From an uncultured Ruminococcus sp. (lineage in GTDB: Bacteria; Bacillota; Clostridia; Oscillospirales; Ruminococcaceae), in contig CALGTT010000166.1 of the NCBI GenBank assembly GCA_937901485.1, forward strand, positions 1-12,602: a DNA stretch of 12,602 nt, given 5' to 3'. Below, piece after piece: positions 1-6,767 of the stretch. Each line of letters begins with the position of its first letter. Positions within the stretch are counted from its first letter, which is position 1. Below the pieces are notes generated by a model. The model searched no databases and was not told the origin of the DNA. It saw nothing but the letters and a program-made list of their open reading frames with translations. The translations under genes were made by a program, and so were the position numbers.

Positions 1-89
1 AGATCAGGGCGTTCAAGATCGGGAGAATGTGGAAAATTCCGAAGAAAGCCGTATATGAGTATATCCAGAAGAAAACGAATACCCTATAA
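1..89 (+). CDS. Excisionase-family helix-turn-helix protein, C-terminal fragment
   Basis: Only the last 28 codons are in the window; the reading frame begins at base 3 and stops with TAA at 87-89. The peptide runs IRAFKIGRMWKIPKKA, then VYEYIQKKTNTL. The pattern 'aFKiGR-W-Ip--av-eYi' is the recognition helix and wing of MerR/excisionase-type (HTH_17) DNA-binding domains, found in Xis proteins and small regulators of integrative elements. In such proteins it binds DNA near attachment sites or promoters. The start and any N-terminal part lie outside the window. The family call rests on this short motif; it could also be a stand-alone small regulator rather than a true excisionase. Confidence 0.7.
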   Translation, partial: IRAFKIGRMWKIPKKAVYEYIQKKTNTL

Positions 90-99
90 TCGAGAGAAA

Positions 100-142
100 A
101 AAGCAGGCAGCTATGCGGTATATCTGCAGAGCTGCTTGTTTT
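100..142 (+). terminator. Probable intrinsic terminator after the excisionase-like gene
   Basis: An imperfect hairpin pairs about 100-112 with 130-142, with a perfect GCAGCT/AGCTGC core and G-T wobbles outward, and ends in TTGTTTT. It begins 11 bases after the stop codon of the excisionase-like gene, as expected for its terminator. The 17-base loop is long, so it may be weak. Confidence 0.55.
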
Positions 143-160
143 GAATGCATTAATCAAACT

Positions 161-220
161 TTTTTCCAAAAATAACTTTCCCACATTTTGTCGTGCGTCT
201 TCAACGAAGGTATGCTCTAT
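161..220 (+). other. Relic of a regulatory region similar to 3421-3484
   Basis: This non-coding stretch aligns by eye with the leader/promoter region near 3421-3484. Shared in order are TTTTTTC, a run of A, AACTT, a C-rich block, TTTTGT, TCTTC and TATGCT. AACTT and TATGCT are 37 bases apart here and 38 there. The extended -10 element TGCTATAAT of the other copy reads TGCTCTATT here, so promoter function is probably lost. The rest of 143-358, apart from the hairpin at 271-301, shows no gene that I can support. Confidence 0.45.
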
Positions 221-270
221 TTTTTCCCTTCTTTGTAGACTCTCTGGATTACCCCAACATTTAGGGCCAA

Positions 271-301
271 GAAAAACCTCCTATAATTTCTCATAGGAGG
301 T
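271..301 (-). terminator. Intrinsic terminator of the left WYL operon
   Basis: A perfect 9-bp inverted repeat, ACCTCCTAT at 276-284 and ATAGGAGGT at 293-301, has an 8-base loop. On the minus strand it is followed directly by TTTTC. It lies about 57 bases beyond the stop codon of the minus-strand gene ending at 359, so it closes the two-gene WYL operon. There is no T run on the plus-strand side. Confidence 0.75.
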
Positions 302-358
302 CGTATCTGAAAATCAGCTATCCTGATCCAGTGTCAAGATATGTATCGTTGAAAATAA

Positions 359-1333
359 TCACTTTGTCAAACGTAGTCTATTCCTGATTTCCTCAACAAT
401 CAAGGTAGGTCCTGTAACACGGATTGCAGGTCCGAACATCATGATTGCATCCAGAAGCTCATCTCTGTCAAAGGAATAGTAATACACCGACATCTGAACT
501 GTATCATCATCAATGATTTTCACTTTTCTCTGGTACATTGAAAACTGCAGATTTGCACGTTCCCTGGCGTTCTTATAGTCTTTGATCTCCATCACGATCG
601 GCTGCGGTTCTTTCCGTTTTTCCATCATCCGGATCGTTTCGTGATATTCCTTCTCCGAAATCTCTTCCAACAATTCAATGTCCGTAATTCTATCAATATC
701 CGCTTTAAACGGACGCTTTTGCTCGATATGCCAGAGTGAAAGCCAGAATTTCCTATGTATCACTGAGAATTCAATTTTTACCGGGAATGCCTGATTCTGA
801 TAGGTGTTCCCATTATGTGCACGATTCACAAAACGAATCATGCACTTTTTTTGTATCGCCTCAATAAGCTGGCGAAAATTACGGACGTACGCATCACTGA
901 ATTCCGGTTCGCTTTCAGTTCCGCAGAATGCAACGATTTCAGAAAACTTCATATCAGGGACATCTGCAAGTTCACTAAGCAGGAACTGAATCGTGTCTGC
1001 ATCCAGAAACAGTGGTGCATAGGAACTTTGCAGGATATTTTTCAGGTAGATCTTTTCCACAAGCGATACGGGAGGAAGCAAAGCGGATTCGCAAGTTTTA
1101 CAGAGTTTCTTCTGCTCGTTTTTCAGCAGACCAGAATCGACAGCGGCAGCAATCAGCCCATCAATCAGTTCATCGGAATAGCGGTTCTCCGCATCGATAC
1201 ACTGTTGCAATGTTATCGCATACTGCATCGAATCAAGCGATTTCTTTGATTCAGTCTGATTCAGCAGATGCAGAAATGCCAGAAGATACCGATTGCGATA
1301 CGGATCCATCAGATCTGTTTCAAACAATCCCAT
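359..1333 (-). CDS. WYL-domain regulator, second gene of left pair
   Basis: A 324-residue protein. The frame is open further upstream to 1372, but the ATG at 1333 is preferred: GGAGG sits 7 bases before it, and the paralogue at 10714 starts in nearly the same context (GAATGGAGGG, a short spacer, then ATG). The N-terminal part is helical. A WYL-like core spans about residues 183-219 (EFSVIHRKFWLSLWHIE, then KADIDRITDI), followed by a C-terminal WCX-like segment ending FGPAIRVTGPTLIVEEI (about 300-317). WYL proteins are ligand-sensing transcription factors or effectors, often controlling phage-defence genes; a clear wHTH is not obvious here, so it may act with its partner. Its start overlaps the end of the upstream gene by 14 bases, implying translational coupling. 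It is paralogous to the gene at 10714-11670. Its ligand and target are unknown. Confidence 0.85.
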   Translation of the reverse strand: MGLFETDLMDPYRNRYLLAFLHLLNQTESKKSLDSMQYAITLQQCIDAENRYSDELIDGLIAAAVDSGLLKNEQKKLCKTCESALLPPVSLVEKIYLKNILQSSYAPLFLDADTIQFLLSELADVPDMKFSEIVAFCGTESEPEFSDAYVRNFRQLIEAIQKKCMIRFVNRAHNGNTYQNQAFPVKIEFSVIHRKFWLSLWHIEQKRPFKADIDRITDIELLEEISEKEYHETIRMMEKRKEPQPIVMEIKDYKNARERANLQFSMYQRKVKIIDDDTVQMSVYYYSFDRDELLDAIMMFGPAIRVTGPTLIVEEIRNRLRLTK

Positions 1334-2585
1334 ACATCGCCCTCCATTCTGCCATTTCTTTTTCAAACTCATCCTTCACATCATTCGAGGTGGACTGAAG
1401 CCGGATTTCGCCAAGATGCAGGCGGAGCCATGGTTTTATATCCTTTAGGGAATTGACTGTGGTTTGCACCCGATCGTGATCGTCATCATAAACTTCCGGA
1501 ACTGCATCCGGAAAATGTCGCTGTATCTCCGGATAGCTTTCCTTTTTATAAACAAGCACGGCTGTTTCTCTCTTTTTGCGTGGCATAGAGATACCATTAA
1601 AACTACCCTGTGTACTGTTATGATAACGACGATCTGCCTCTTCCGACGAGAAGACAGAGATCTCATCCGTATGTTTTTCCTCTTTGATTCCGCTAATCTG
1701 GTCAATACGGTGCATTTTTCCATTCTTTGTATAGGTATTAAGTCCTATACTATACAAATATCTTCTTCCATCGCTCTCATTGATAATGATCCTGCACGGC
1801 TGCTGAAAACGGCAGGATTTTCCATTTACAGTAAAACTGATAATCTTCTTTTCATAAATTGCCGTCATCAGTTTCCAGAGGGCTGCATCATCAAACACCT
1901 GCCCCATGTGCATATGCTTGCAGAAAAAGATCGTTTCATAATTGACCGATTTCTGTTGATTGAAGAATGCGAGTGTATCCAGCAGATAACGTCCGCATGT
2001 TGCCGGATGATAGATACATTTACAAAGATCAACCAGTGCATTCAGGCGATATAATGCGGATTCATCCAGCCTGTCGAATATGACCGGAGCGAGCCGATAC
2101 TGAAACGACCGCTTATCCCTGCGTTCACAGAGCAGATATCCTCGATCAACGAGTGTATGGAGTTTCTTTTTGAATGTGCGGCGGTCCTCGCAAATGTGTG
2201 ATATGGGCTTATTGATGTTTTCAAACGTGTATGATGTTTCCGGTGCTGCTACTGTAAACACTCTAAGAACAGAAAGAAATGTGACGATTTCAATCGAAGA
2301 AGCCGGCTGATAGGTGAACAGATCCAGCAGCAGATTACAGGAGTCTTCAAACTGGTCATTTTTCAGGCGAAGCATTCTTGTGCGAGAATGTGGTACATTG
2401 ATTTCTTCTATGCGATCCTGAAATACATGCAGCAGAAAGTCCTTGCATCTGTTGTAGGTGCTCTTGCTAATCCCCTGCTCTTCAAATCGCTTGACAGTAA
2501 AGCATCCGTAATAGAATGCACCCTTTGCGATCATCAATGAATTTTCATTCAGAAGCAGCTTGTTTCTCCCCAGATCAGCTGACAT
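1320..2585 (-). CDS. WYL-domain transcriptional regulator, first gene of left pair
   Basis: A 421-residue protein starting at ATG 2585 with AAAGGAAG about 7 bases upstream. The N-terminal half is helical: residues 39-44 are ISKSTY, and about 95-165 look like a winged helix (FKKKLHTLVDRGYLLCERRDKRSF). The WYL domain is about residues 262-300, with GRRYLYSI at the core (273-280) and HRIDQI after it; a WCX-like C-terminal region follows (about 340-400). The protein ends EWRAMYGIV. It shares PATCGxYLLD, KHxHxGQ, NExxGRRYL and KPWL with the gene at 9462-10730, so the two are paralogues. It is likely a DNA-binding sensor that regulates the CRISPR locus or its own operon. Only about 20 bases separate its ATG from the terminator hairpin of the left array, with no clear promoter of its own, so it may depend on read-through from the array. 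Confidence 0.88.
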   Translation of the reverse strand: MSADLGRNKLLLNENSLMIAKGAFYYGCFTVKRFEEQGISKSTYNRCKDFLLHVFQDRIEEINVPHSRTRMLRLKNDQFEDSCNLLLDLFTYQPASSIEIVTFLSVLRVFTVAAPETSYTFENINKPISHICEDRRTFKKKLHTLVDRGYLLCERRDKRSFQYRLAPVIFDRLDESALYRLNALVDLCKCIYHPATCGRYLLDTLAFFNQQKSVNYETIFFCKHMHMGQVFDDAALWKLMTAIYEKKIISFTVNGKSCRFQQPCRIIINESDGRRYLYSIGLNTYTKNGKMHRIDQISGIKEEKHTDEISVFSSEEADRRYHNSTQGSFNGISMPRKKRETAVLVYKKESYPEIQRHFPDAVPEVYDDDHDRVQTTVNSLKDIKPWLRLHLGEIRLQSTSNDVKDEFEKEMAEWRAMYGIV

Positions 2586-2606
2586 ACGAACACTTCCTTT
2601 CTATGA

Positions 2607-2642
2607 AAAATGCTCTCCCTTGCGGAGAGCATTTTGTTTTTT
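2607..2642 (-). terminator. Hairpin terminator of the left CRISPR array, possible attenuator
   Basis: A perfect 12-bp stem, AAAATGCTCTCC at 2607-2618 and GGAGAGCATTTT at 2624-2635, has a 5-base loop. On the minus strand the stem ends in a run of five T. It lies between the leader-distal repeat of the array and the first WYL gene. The plus-strand side is also T-rich (TTTTTT at 2637-2642), so it may work both ways. Because the WYL start codon is 22 bases past it, leakage through this hairpin could set WYL expression. Confidence 0.75.
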
Positions 2643-2673
2643 CGAGTTCTGCCATTTGGCAGGGTAGTAGTTG
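2638..2673 (-). repeat. Degenerate leader-distal repeat of array A
   Basis: On the minus strand the first 25 bases match the repeat consensus, but the 3' part reads AACTCGAAAAA in place of GGGTTCAGAAAC. The 3' arm of the hairpin is broken. A decayed terminal repeat is usual at the old end of an array and supports minus-strand polarity. Confidence 0.9.
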
Positions 2674-3353
2674 TGCAGATCTCGGTGTGACCGAGAAATG
2701 CTTCCTGTTTCTGAACCCTGCCATTTGGCAGGGTAGTAGTTGAATATCCCTAGCAATTCCCAAAACAACCGCAGGTTTCTGAACCCTGCCATTTGGCAGG
2801 GTAGTAGTTGTATGCTCAACACAGTACTACCTGGAACAGTAGAAGTTTCTGAACCCTGCCATTTGGCAGGGTAGTAGTTGAGGGTTACTATTTCGTATGG
2901 TCACCTGACCAGTTTCTGAACCCTGCCATTTGGCAGGGTAGTAGTTGCAGAACTCATTGAGATGAAGCTCGGCGTATTGAGTTTCTGAACCCTGCCATTT
3001 GGCAGGGTAGTAGTTGAAATCTCCTCTTCAAGGCGGGTCAATCCCGGTTTCTGAACCCTGCCATTTGGCAGGGTAGTAGTTGCAGTGATTCGTGTTTGCA
3101 CCATCGATGATCGTTTCTGAACCCTGCCATTTGGCAGGGTAGTAGTTGTGAGCATTGTACAGTCCGGAACAGAGTATTCAGTTTCTGAACCCTGCCATTT
3201 GGCAGGGTAGTAGTTGTGAGGGTTGCACAGCCATATAAGGGCTGCTGGTGTTTCTGAACCCTGCCATTTGGCAGGGTAGTAGTTGACTATATCGGCGACA
3301 TCCTGAACAAAGGTTACGTTTCTGAACCCTGCCATTTGGCAGGGTAGTAGTTG
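2638..3353 (-). CRISPR. Type VI-D CRISPR array A (11 repeats, 10 spacers), read on the minus strand
   Basis: Repeats are 36 bases, starting at 2638 (degenerate), 2707, 2775, 2845, 2912, 2981, 3047, 3113, 3181, 3250 and 3318. Read on the minus strand each begins CAACTACTACCCTGCC, has the loop AAAT and ends GGCAGGGTTCAGAAAC. This forms a 7-bp CCCTGCC/GGCAGGG stem with a 4-base loop, like Cas13d crRNA handles, which sit 5' of the spacer. Inner repeats are identical. Spacers, from the leader side (3317 down to 2674), are 32, 33, 32, 30, 30, 33, 31, 34, 32 and 33 bases. The decayed repeat at the far end and the consensus promoter beyond 3353 both fix the orientation. Spacer targets cannot be told from the sequence alone; none visibly matches another part of this window. 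Confidence 0.97.
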
Positions 3354-3388
3354 ATTGGAATATACAAATCTGATATTCCTTGTCTTGT

Positions 3389-3417
3389 ATTATATCACAC
3401 TTTTGCACAAATGTCAA
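3389..3417 (-). promoter_or_regulatory. Leader promoter of CRISPR array A
   Basis: On the minus strand, TTGACA (3417-3412) and TATAAT (3394-3389) are separated by exactly 17 bases, a perfect sigma-70/SigA promoter. Transcription should start near 3382, about 29 bases before the first repeat. Upstream of the -35 is CGAAAAAACGC, also found (as GCGAAACGC) ahead of the array B promoter. The short leader between -10 and first repeat (35 bases) resembles the 34-base one of array B. Confidence 0.9.
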
Positions 3418-3476
3418 GCGTTTTTTCGAAAAAAACAACTTCCCCCCGATTTTGTACTGATTTCTTCCAACAGATA

Positions 3477-3485
3477 TGCTATAAT
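3477..3485 (+). promoter_or_regulatory. Extended -10 promoter for the 97-residue gene
   Basis: TGCTATAAT at 3477-3485 is a perfect extended -10 element, but no good -35 is placed 16-18 bases upstream. Transcription would start near 3492, about 44 bases before the ATG at 3536. It is divergent from the array A promoter, with under 70 bases between the two -10 boxes, so a single regulator could control both. Confidence 0.6.
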
Positions 3486-3535
3486 AGGATCATCAGGTAA
3501 GAAACCGCAAAACATAATGAAAAGGAGAATGCTCT

Positions 3536-3829
3536 ATGAAAGGCGAAATGTACATCGTATGCAGAAATTCCGACACCAAGGGTGTCATCAACTTCTATGT
3601 GACAGCGGGCAGCGAAAGCTACTTTCTGTTCCAGCAGAAGTTCCGCCACAGTGCTTATGAATACTACAAAAACGGCGTTCCCGTCCGCATGGCGTTCAGC
3701 CACAAGAAAACCCACAGGGATACTGCAATCCAGAACGTGATCAAACGTCTGCCGGCACAGCTTGCCTACGCTGAAAAGGAATACGGTATCTGCATTCTGA
3801 ACAAAAGCAGAGTGCAGTGTGCAGCTTGA
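3536..3829 (+). CDS. Hypothetical 97-residue protein upstream of cas13d
   Basis: Starts at ATG 3536 with AAGGAG 8 bases upstream and has its own extended -10 promoter. The protein begins MKGEMYIVCRNSDTKGVINF, then has FYVTAGSESYFLFQQ and a basic centre (RMAFSHKKTHRDTAIQNVIK), and ends with Cys/Ala. No signal peptide or membrane segment is visible; it looks like a small cytoplasmic alpha/beta protein. I do not recognise the family. It is co-directional with cas13d, 67 bases ahead of it with no terminator between, so some cas13d message may include it. It is not one of the known VI-D accessory WYL proteins. Possible roles include a small Cas13d regulator or an unrelated housekeeping or mobile-element gene. 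Confidence 0.8.
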   Translation: MKGEMYIVCRNSDTKGVINFYVTAGSESYFLFQQKFRHSAYEYYKNGVPVRMAFSHKKTHRDTAIQNVIKRLPAQLAYAEKEYGICILNKSRVQCAA

Positions 3830-3840
3830 TTTATCGGATA

Positions 3841-3869
3841 TTGACAAAACGTGTTGAATATGGTATAAT
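3841..3869 (+). promoter_or_regulatory. cas13d promoter
   Basis: TTGACA at 3841-3846 and TATAAT at 3864-3869 are separated by exactly 17 bases, with a TGG just before the -10 making it an extended -10 too. The expected start is near 3876, giving an untranslated leader of only about 20 bases with AAGGAGG at 3884-3890 just before the ATG at 3897. It is one of the strongest-looking promoters in the window, so cas13d should be expressed well unless repressed. Confidence 0.88.
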
Positions 3870-3896
3870 AAATGAAAACCTGTAAGGAGGCTATCT

Positions 3897-6653
3897 ATGG
3901 CAAAGAAGAAAACCGCAAAGCAGCTCCGTGAGGAACAGAAAGCTGCCAGAATGAACAAGATTCAGTCTGCTGTTAAAGCAAAGGCTGAAACACCACCCGC
4001 TGTATCGTCTGCGTTTGTCGAAAAAAGAAAAGATAAGCAATCAAAAAAGACTTTTGCTAAAGCTTCCGGTCTGAAGTCCACCCTTGCCGTGGATAACAGT
4101 GCTGTTATGACCGTCTTTGGCAGGGGAAATGAGGCGAAGCTGGATCACAGGATCAATGCAGATTTGCAATCAGAATCACTGCATCCGCAGGCTGCACTGA
4201 AAAACGTCCACGCCCCGAATGAACAGAAGATCCATTTCACCGGCAGAATGCAGGACAGAAATCTGACTGCGGATCATCCTACCCATTCCCATGATGGTGA
4301 AAGAGCTGTCGGTGCGGATCTGCTCTGTGCTAAGGATAAGCTGGAACAGCTCTATTTTGGAAGAACCTTTAACGATAATATCCACATCCAGCTGATCTAC
4401 CAGATTCTGGATATTCAAAAGATTCTGGCTCTCCACGCAAACAATATCGTCTTTGCTCTGGATAATCTTCTGCATAAGGAAAGTGCTGAGCTGGCCGATG
4501 ACTTTGTAGGAATGGGACGTATGCGTGCGACTATTGGATATGATGCTTTCCAGAATTCCACCAACCAGAAAGTGCAGGAGACTTATCGGGAATTCCAGGA
4601 ATATGTAAGGAGAAAAGAACTGCTCTATTTCGGCTCTGCATTCTACAATGGTGATACCCGCAGAGATGAAAAAGTGATTTATCATATTCTGTCGCTTGCT
4701 GCAAGTGTACGTCAGTTCTGTTTCCATAATGACTACACATCGGATGACGGCAAGGGATTTATCAAGGCGGACTGGATGTACCGTCTGGAGGAGGCTCTTC
4801 CGGCAGAATACAAGGATACACTGGATGCACTCTATCTGGAGGGAATCGAGGGACTCGATAAATCATTCTTGAAAAACAATACGGTCAACATCCAGATCCT
4901 CTGTTCCATCTTCAATCAGGATGATCCCAACAAGATCGCTGAAGAGTACTACGGATTCCTTATGACAAAGGAATACAAGAACTTGGGTTTCTCCATCAAG
5001 AAGCTGCGTGAATGTATGCTGGAACTGCCGGAGCTTTCGAAATACAAGGAGGATCAGTATAATTCTGTCCGTTCCAAGCTTTACAAGCTGTTTGATTTCA
5101 TCATTGCACATTATTTCCGAAAGCACCCGGAACAGTGCACTGATATGGTGGATTCCCTGCGTCTTTGCATGTCCGATGAAGAGAATGCTGTACAGTATCA
5201 GAGGACAGCTGAAAAGCTGGCAGCTGCACTCTGTTATGACATGCAGGAAGCGGCGGAACAGGCAAACGGCAGTAATATTAAGAAGCTGAAAGACAATGAA
5301 AATGTCCATTTCCATATCCGTGATGAGATCAGAGTCAGCCGCAAGCCCGTCAGCTATTTCTCCAAGGTGATCTATGTAATGACACTGCTGCTGGACGGAA
5401 AGGAGATCAACGACCTGCTGACCACGCTGATCAACAAGTTTGAGAACATTGTCAGCTTTGAGGACGTTCTGCGTCAGCTTAATGTGGATTGCACGTTCAA
5501 ACCGGAATTCGCATTCTTTGGTTATGACCGCTGCAGGAATATTTCCGGAGAGCTGCGTCTGATCAACAGTTTCGCCCGTATGCAGAAACCCTCCGCCAAG
5601 GCAAAGCATGTCATGTACAGAGATGCACTGCGTATTCTTGGACTGGACAACGGTATGTCAGAAGAGGCACTGGATCAGGAAGTAAACCGAATTCTGCAGA
5701 TCGGAGCAGACGGAAAGCCGATCAAAAATGCAAATAAGGGTTTCCGTAACTTCATCGCAAGCAACGTGATCGAATCCTCCCGTTTCCGCTATCTGGTCAG
5801 ATACAACAATCCCCACAAGACGAGAATGATCGCACAGAATGAAGCTATCGTCAGATTTGTACTGTCAGAGATTCCTGATGAGCAGATCAGACGCTACTAT
5901 GATGTATGCAAAGATCCGAAGCTGCCGAGATCTTCCAGCCGTGAAGCACAGGTAGATGTTTTGGCGGATATCATCACACATGTGAACTACAGGATTTTCG
6001 AAGATGTTCCGCAGAGTAAAAAGATCAACAAAGACAGGCCGGAAGATAATGATCGTATGACTCTGAAGAAACAGCGGTATCAGGCGATCGTCAGCCTCTA
6101 TCTGACCGTGATGTATCTTGTCACCAAGAATCTGGTCTATGTGAACTCCCGTTATGTCATGGCGTTCCACGCACTGGAACGTGATGCGTATCTGTATGGG
6201 ATTACAGATATTAAGAGTGATTACAGAAAGCTGACCGACAAGCTGCTCACAGACGAAAACTACAAGAAATTCGGACATTTCAAAAACAAAAAATGGAGAG
6301 GGATTGCTGAACAGAATCTCAGAAATTCTGACGTTCCGGTTATCAAATCTTTCCGCAACATGGCTGCCCATATCAGCGTGATCCGCAACATTGATCTTTA
6401 CATTGGTGAAATCCGGACTGTTAAATCCTATTATGCACTGTATCATTTCCTGATGCAGAAGCTGATCCAGAGACAGGTAAATTCCGATTTCCAGAAGACC
6501 ACGGAGTACTACCAGAAACTGGATCAATTCAAGACCTACTGCATGGACTTTGTAAAGGCTTACTGCATCCCGTTTGCGTATGTGACACCCCGTTACAAGA
6601 ACCTGACCATTGACGGGCTGTTTGACAGGAATCGACCGGGCGAGGACAAGTGA
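3897..6653 (+). CDS. cas13d: Type VI-D CRISPR RNA-guided RNase Cas13d
   Basis: A 918-residue effector, in the usual VI-D range (about 900-1000). Known role of the family: it processes pre-crRNA, binds a crRNA whose handle is 5' of the spacer, and on pairing with target RNA activates a composite HEPN nuclease that cuts target and bystander RNA. Both catalytic RX4H motifs are present: RQFCFH (R272, H277) in HEPN1 and RNMAAH (R820, H825) in HEPN2. The C-terminus PRYKNLTIDGLFDRN is typical of Cas13d. The first 60 residues are very Lys-rich. The start is fixed by AAGGAGG 6 bases upstream and a consensus promoter. It is flanked by two CRISPR arrays and no adaptation genes. No frameshift or missing key residue is seen, so it should be active. 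Confidence 0.97.
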   Translation: MAKKKTAKQLREEQKAARMNKIQSAVKAKAETPPAVSSAFVEKRKDKQSKKTFAKASGLKSTLAVDNSAVMTVFGRGNEAKLDHRINADLQSESLHPQAALKNVHAPNEQKIHFTGRMQDRNLTADHPTHSHDGERAVGADLLCAKDKLEQLYFGRTFNDNIHIQLIYQILDIQKILALHANNIVFALDNLLHKESAELADDFVGMGRMRATIGYDAFQNSTNQKVQETYREFQEYVRRKELLYFGSAFYNGDTRRDEKVIYHILSLAASVRQFCFHNDYTSDDGKGFIKADWMYRLEEALPAEYKDTLDALYLEGIEGLDKSFLKNNTVNIQILCSIFNQDDPNKIAEEYYGFLMTKEYKNLGFSIKKLRECMLELPELSKYKEDQYNSVRSKLYKLFDFIIAHYFRKHPEQCTDMVDSLRLCMSDEENAVQYQRTAEKLAAALCYDMQEAAEQANGSNIKKLKDNENVHFHIRDEIRVSRKPVSYFSKVIYVMTLLLDGKEINDLLTTLINKFENIVSFEDVLRQLNVDCTFKPEFAFFGYDRCRNISGELRLINSFARMQKPSAKAKHVMYRDALRILGLDNGMSEEALDQEVNRILQIGADGKPIKNANKGFRNFIASNVIESSRFRYLVRYNNPHKTRMIAQNEAIVRFVLSEIPDEQIRRYYDVCKDPKLPRSSSREAQVDVLADIITHVNYRIFEDVPQSKKINKDRPEDNDRMTLKKQRYQAIVSLYLTVMYLVTKNLVYVNSRYVMAFHALERDAYLYGITDIKSDYRKLTDKLLTDENYKKFGHFKNKKWRGIAEQNLRNSDVPVIKSFRNMAAHISVIRNIDLYIGEIRTVKSYYALYHFLMQKLIQRQVNSDFQKTTEYYQKLDQFKTYCMDFVKAYCIPFAYVTPRYKNLTIDGLFDRNRPGEDK

Positions 6654-6661
6654 CAGCTGTA

Positions 6662-6695
6662 TCCGGAATCCTGATGAAAAAAACAGGATTCCGGA
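6662..6695 (+). terminator. Hairpin after cas13d
   Basis: A perfect 12-bp stem, TCCGGAATCCTG at 6662-6673 and CAGGATTCCGGA at 6684-6695, has a 10-base loop and starts 8 bases after the cas13d stop. No T run follows; instead GCGAAACGC and the array B promoter come next. It may protect the cas13d mRNA 3' end or terminate poorly, leaving room for cas13d transcripts to run into array B. Confidence 0.6.
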
Positions 6696-6704
6696 GCGAA
6701 ACGC

Positions 6705-6733
6705 TTGACATTTTGTCTGATCTGTGCTATAAT
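6705..6733 (+). promoter_or_regulatory. Leader promoter of CRISPR array B
   Basis: TTGACA at 6705-6710 and TATAAT at 6728-6733 with exactly 17 bases between, and TGC ahead of the -10. The first repeat begins 34 bases after the -10. From the -35 to the repeat it resembles the array A leader: ACGCTTGACATTT ahead of both, and AATATCA...TTTGT...TATT after both -10 boxes. Confidence 0.9.
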
Positions 6734-6767
6734 ATGGATAATATCAAGATATTTTGTGTATTTTGAT

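Noticed and set aside
90..265. Minus-strand stretch open for some 50 codons without a start, possibly a transposase remnant
   Set aside because: No ATG with a ribosome binding site, no recognisable motif, and it overlaps a terminator hairpin and the promoter-like relic.
2575..3335. Minus-strand and plus-strand open frames across array A, with repeated YYPAKWQGSET or LLPCQMAGF motifs
   Set aside because: The peptide repeats are translations of the CRISPR repeat; no ribosome binding site or gene-like content.
2638..3353. Self-targeting spacers against cas13d or the WYL genes
   Set aside because: By eye no spacer of either array matches another part of the window; a proper alignment search would be needed to exclude partial matches.
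4863..5609. Long 248-codon minus-strand frame inside cas13d
   Set aside because: Shadow of the coding strand; no ribosome binding site, and cas13d has intact motifs and codons throughout.
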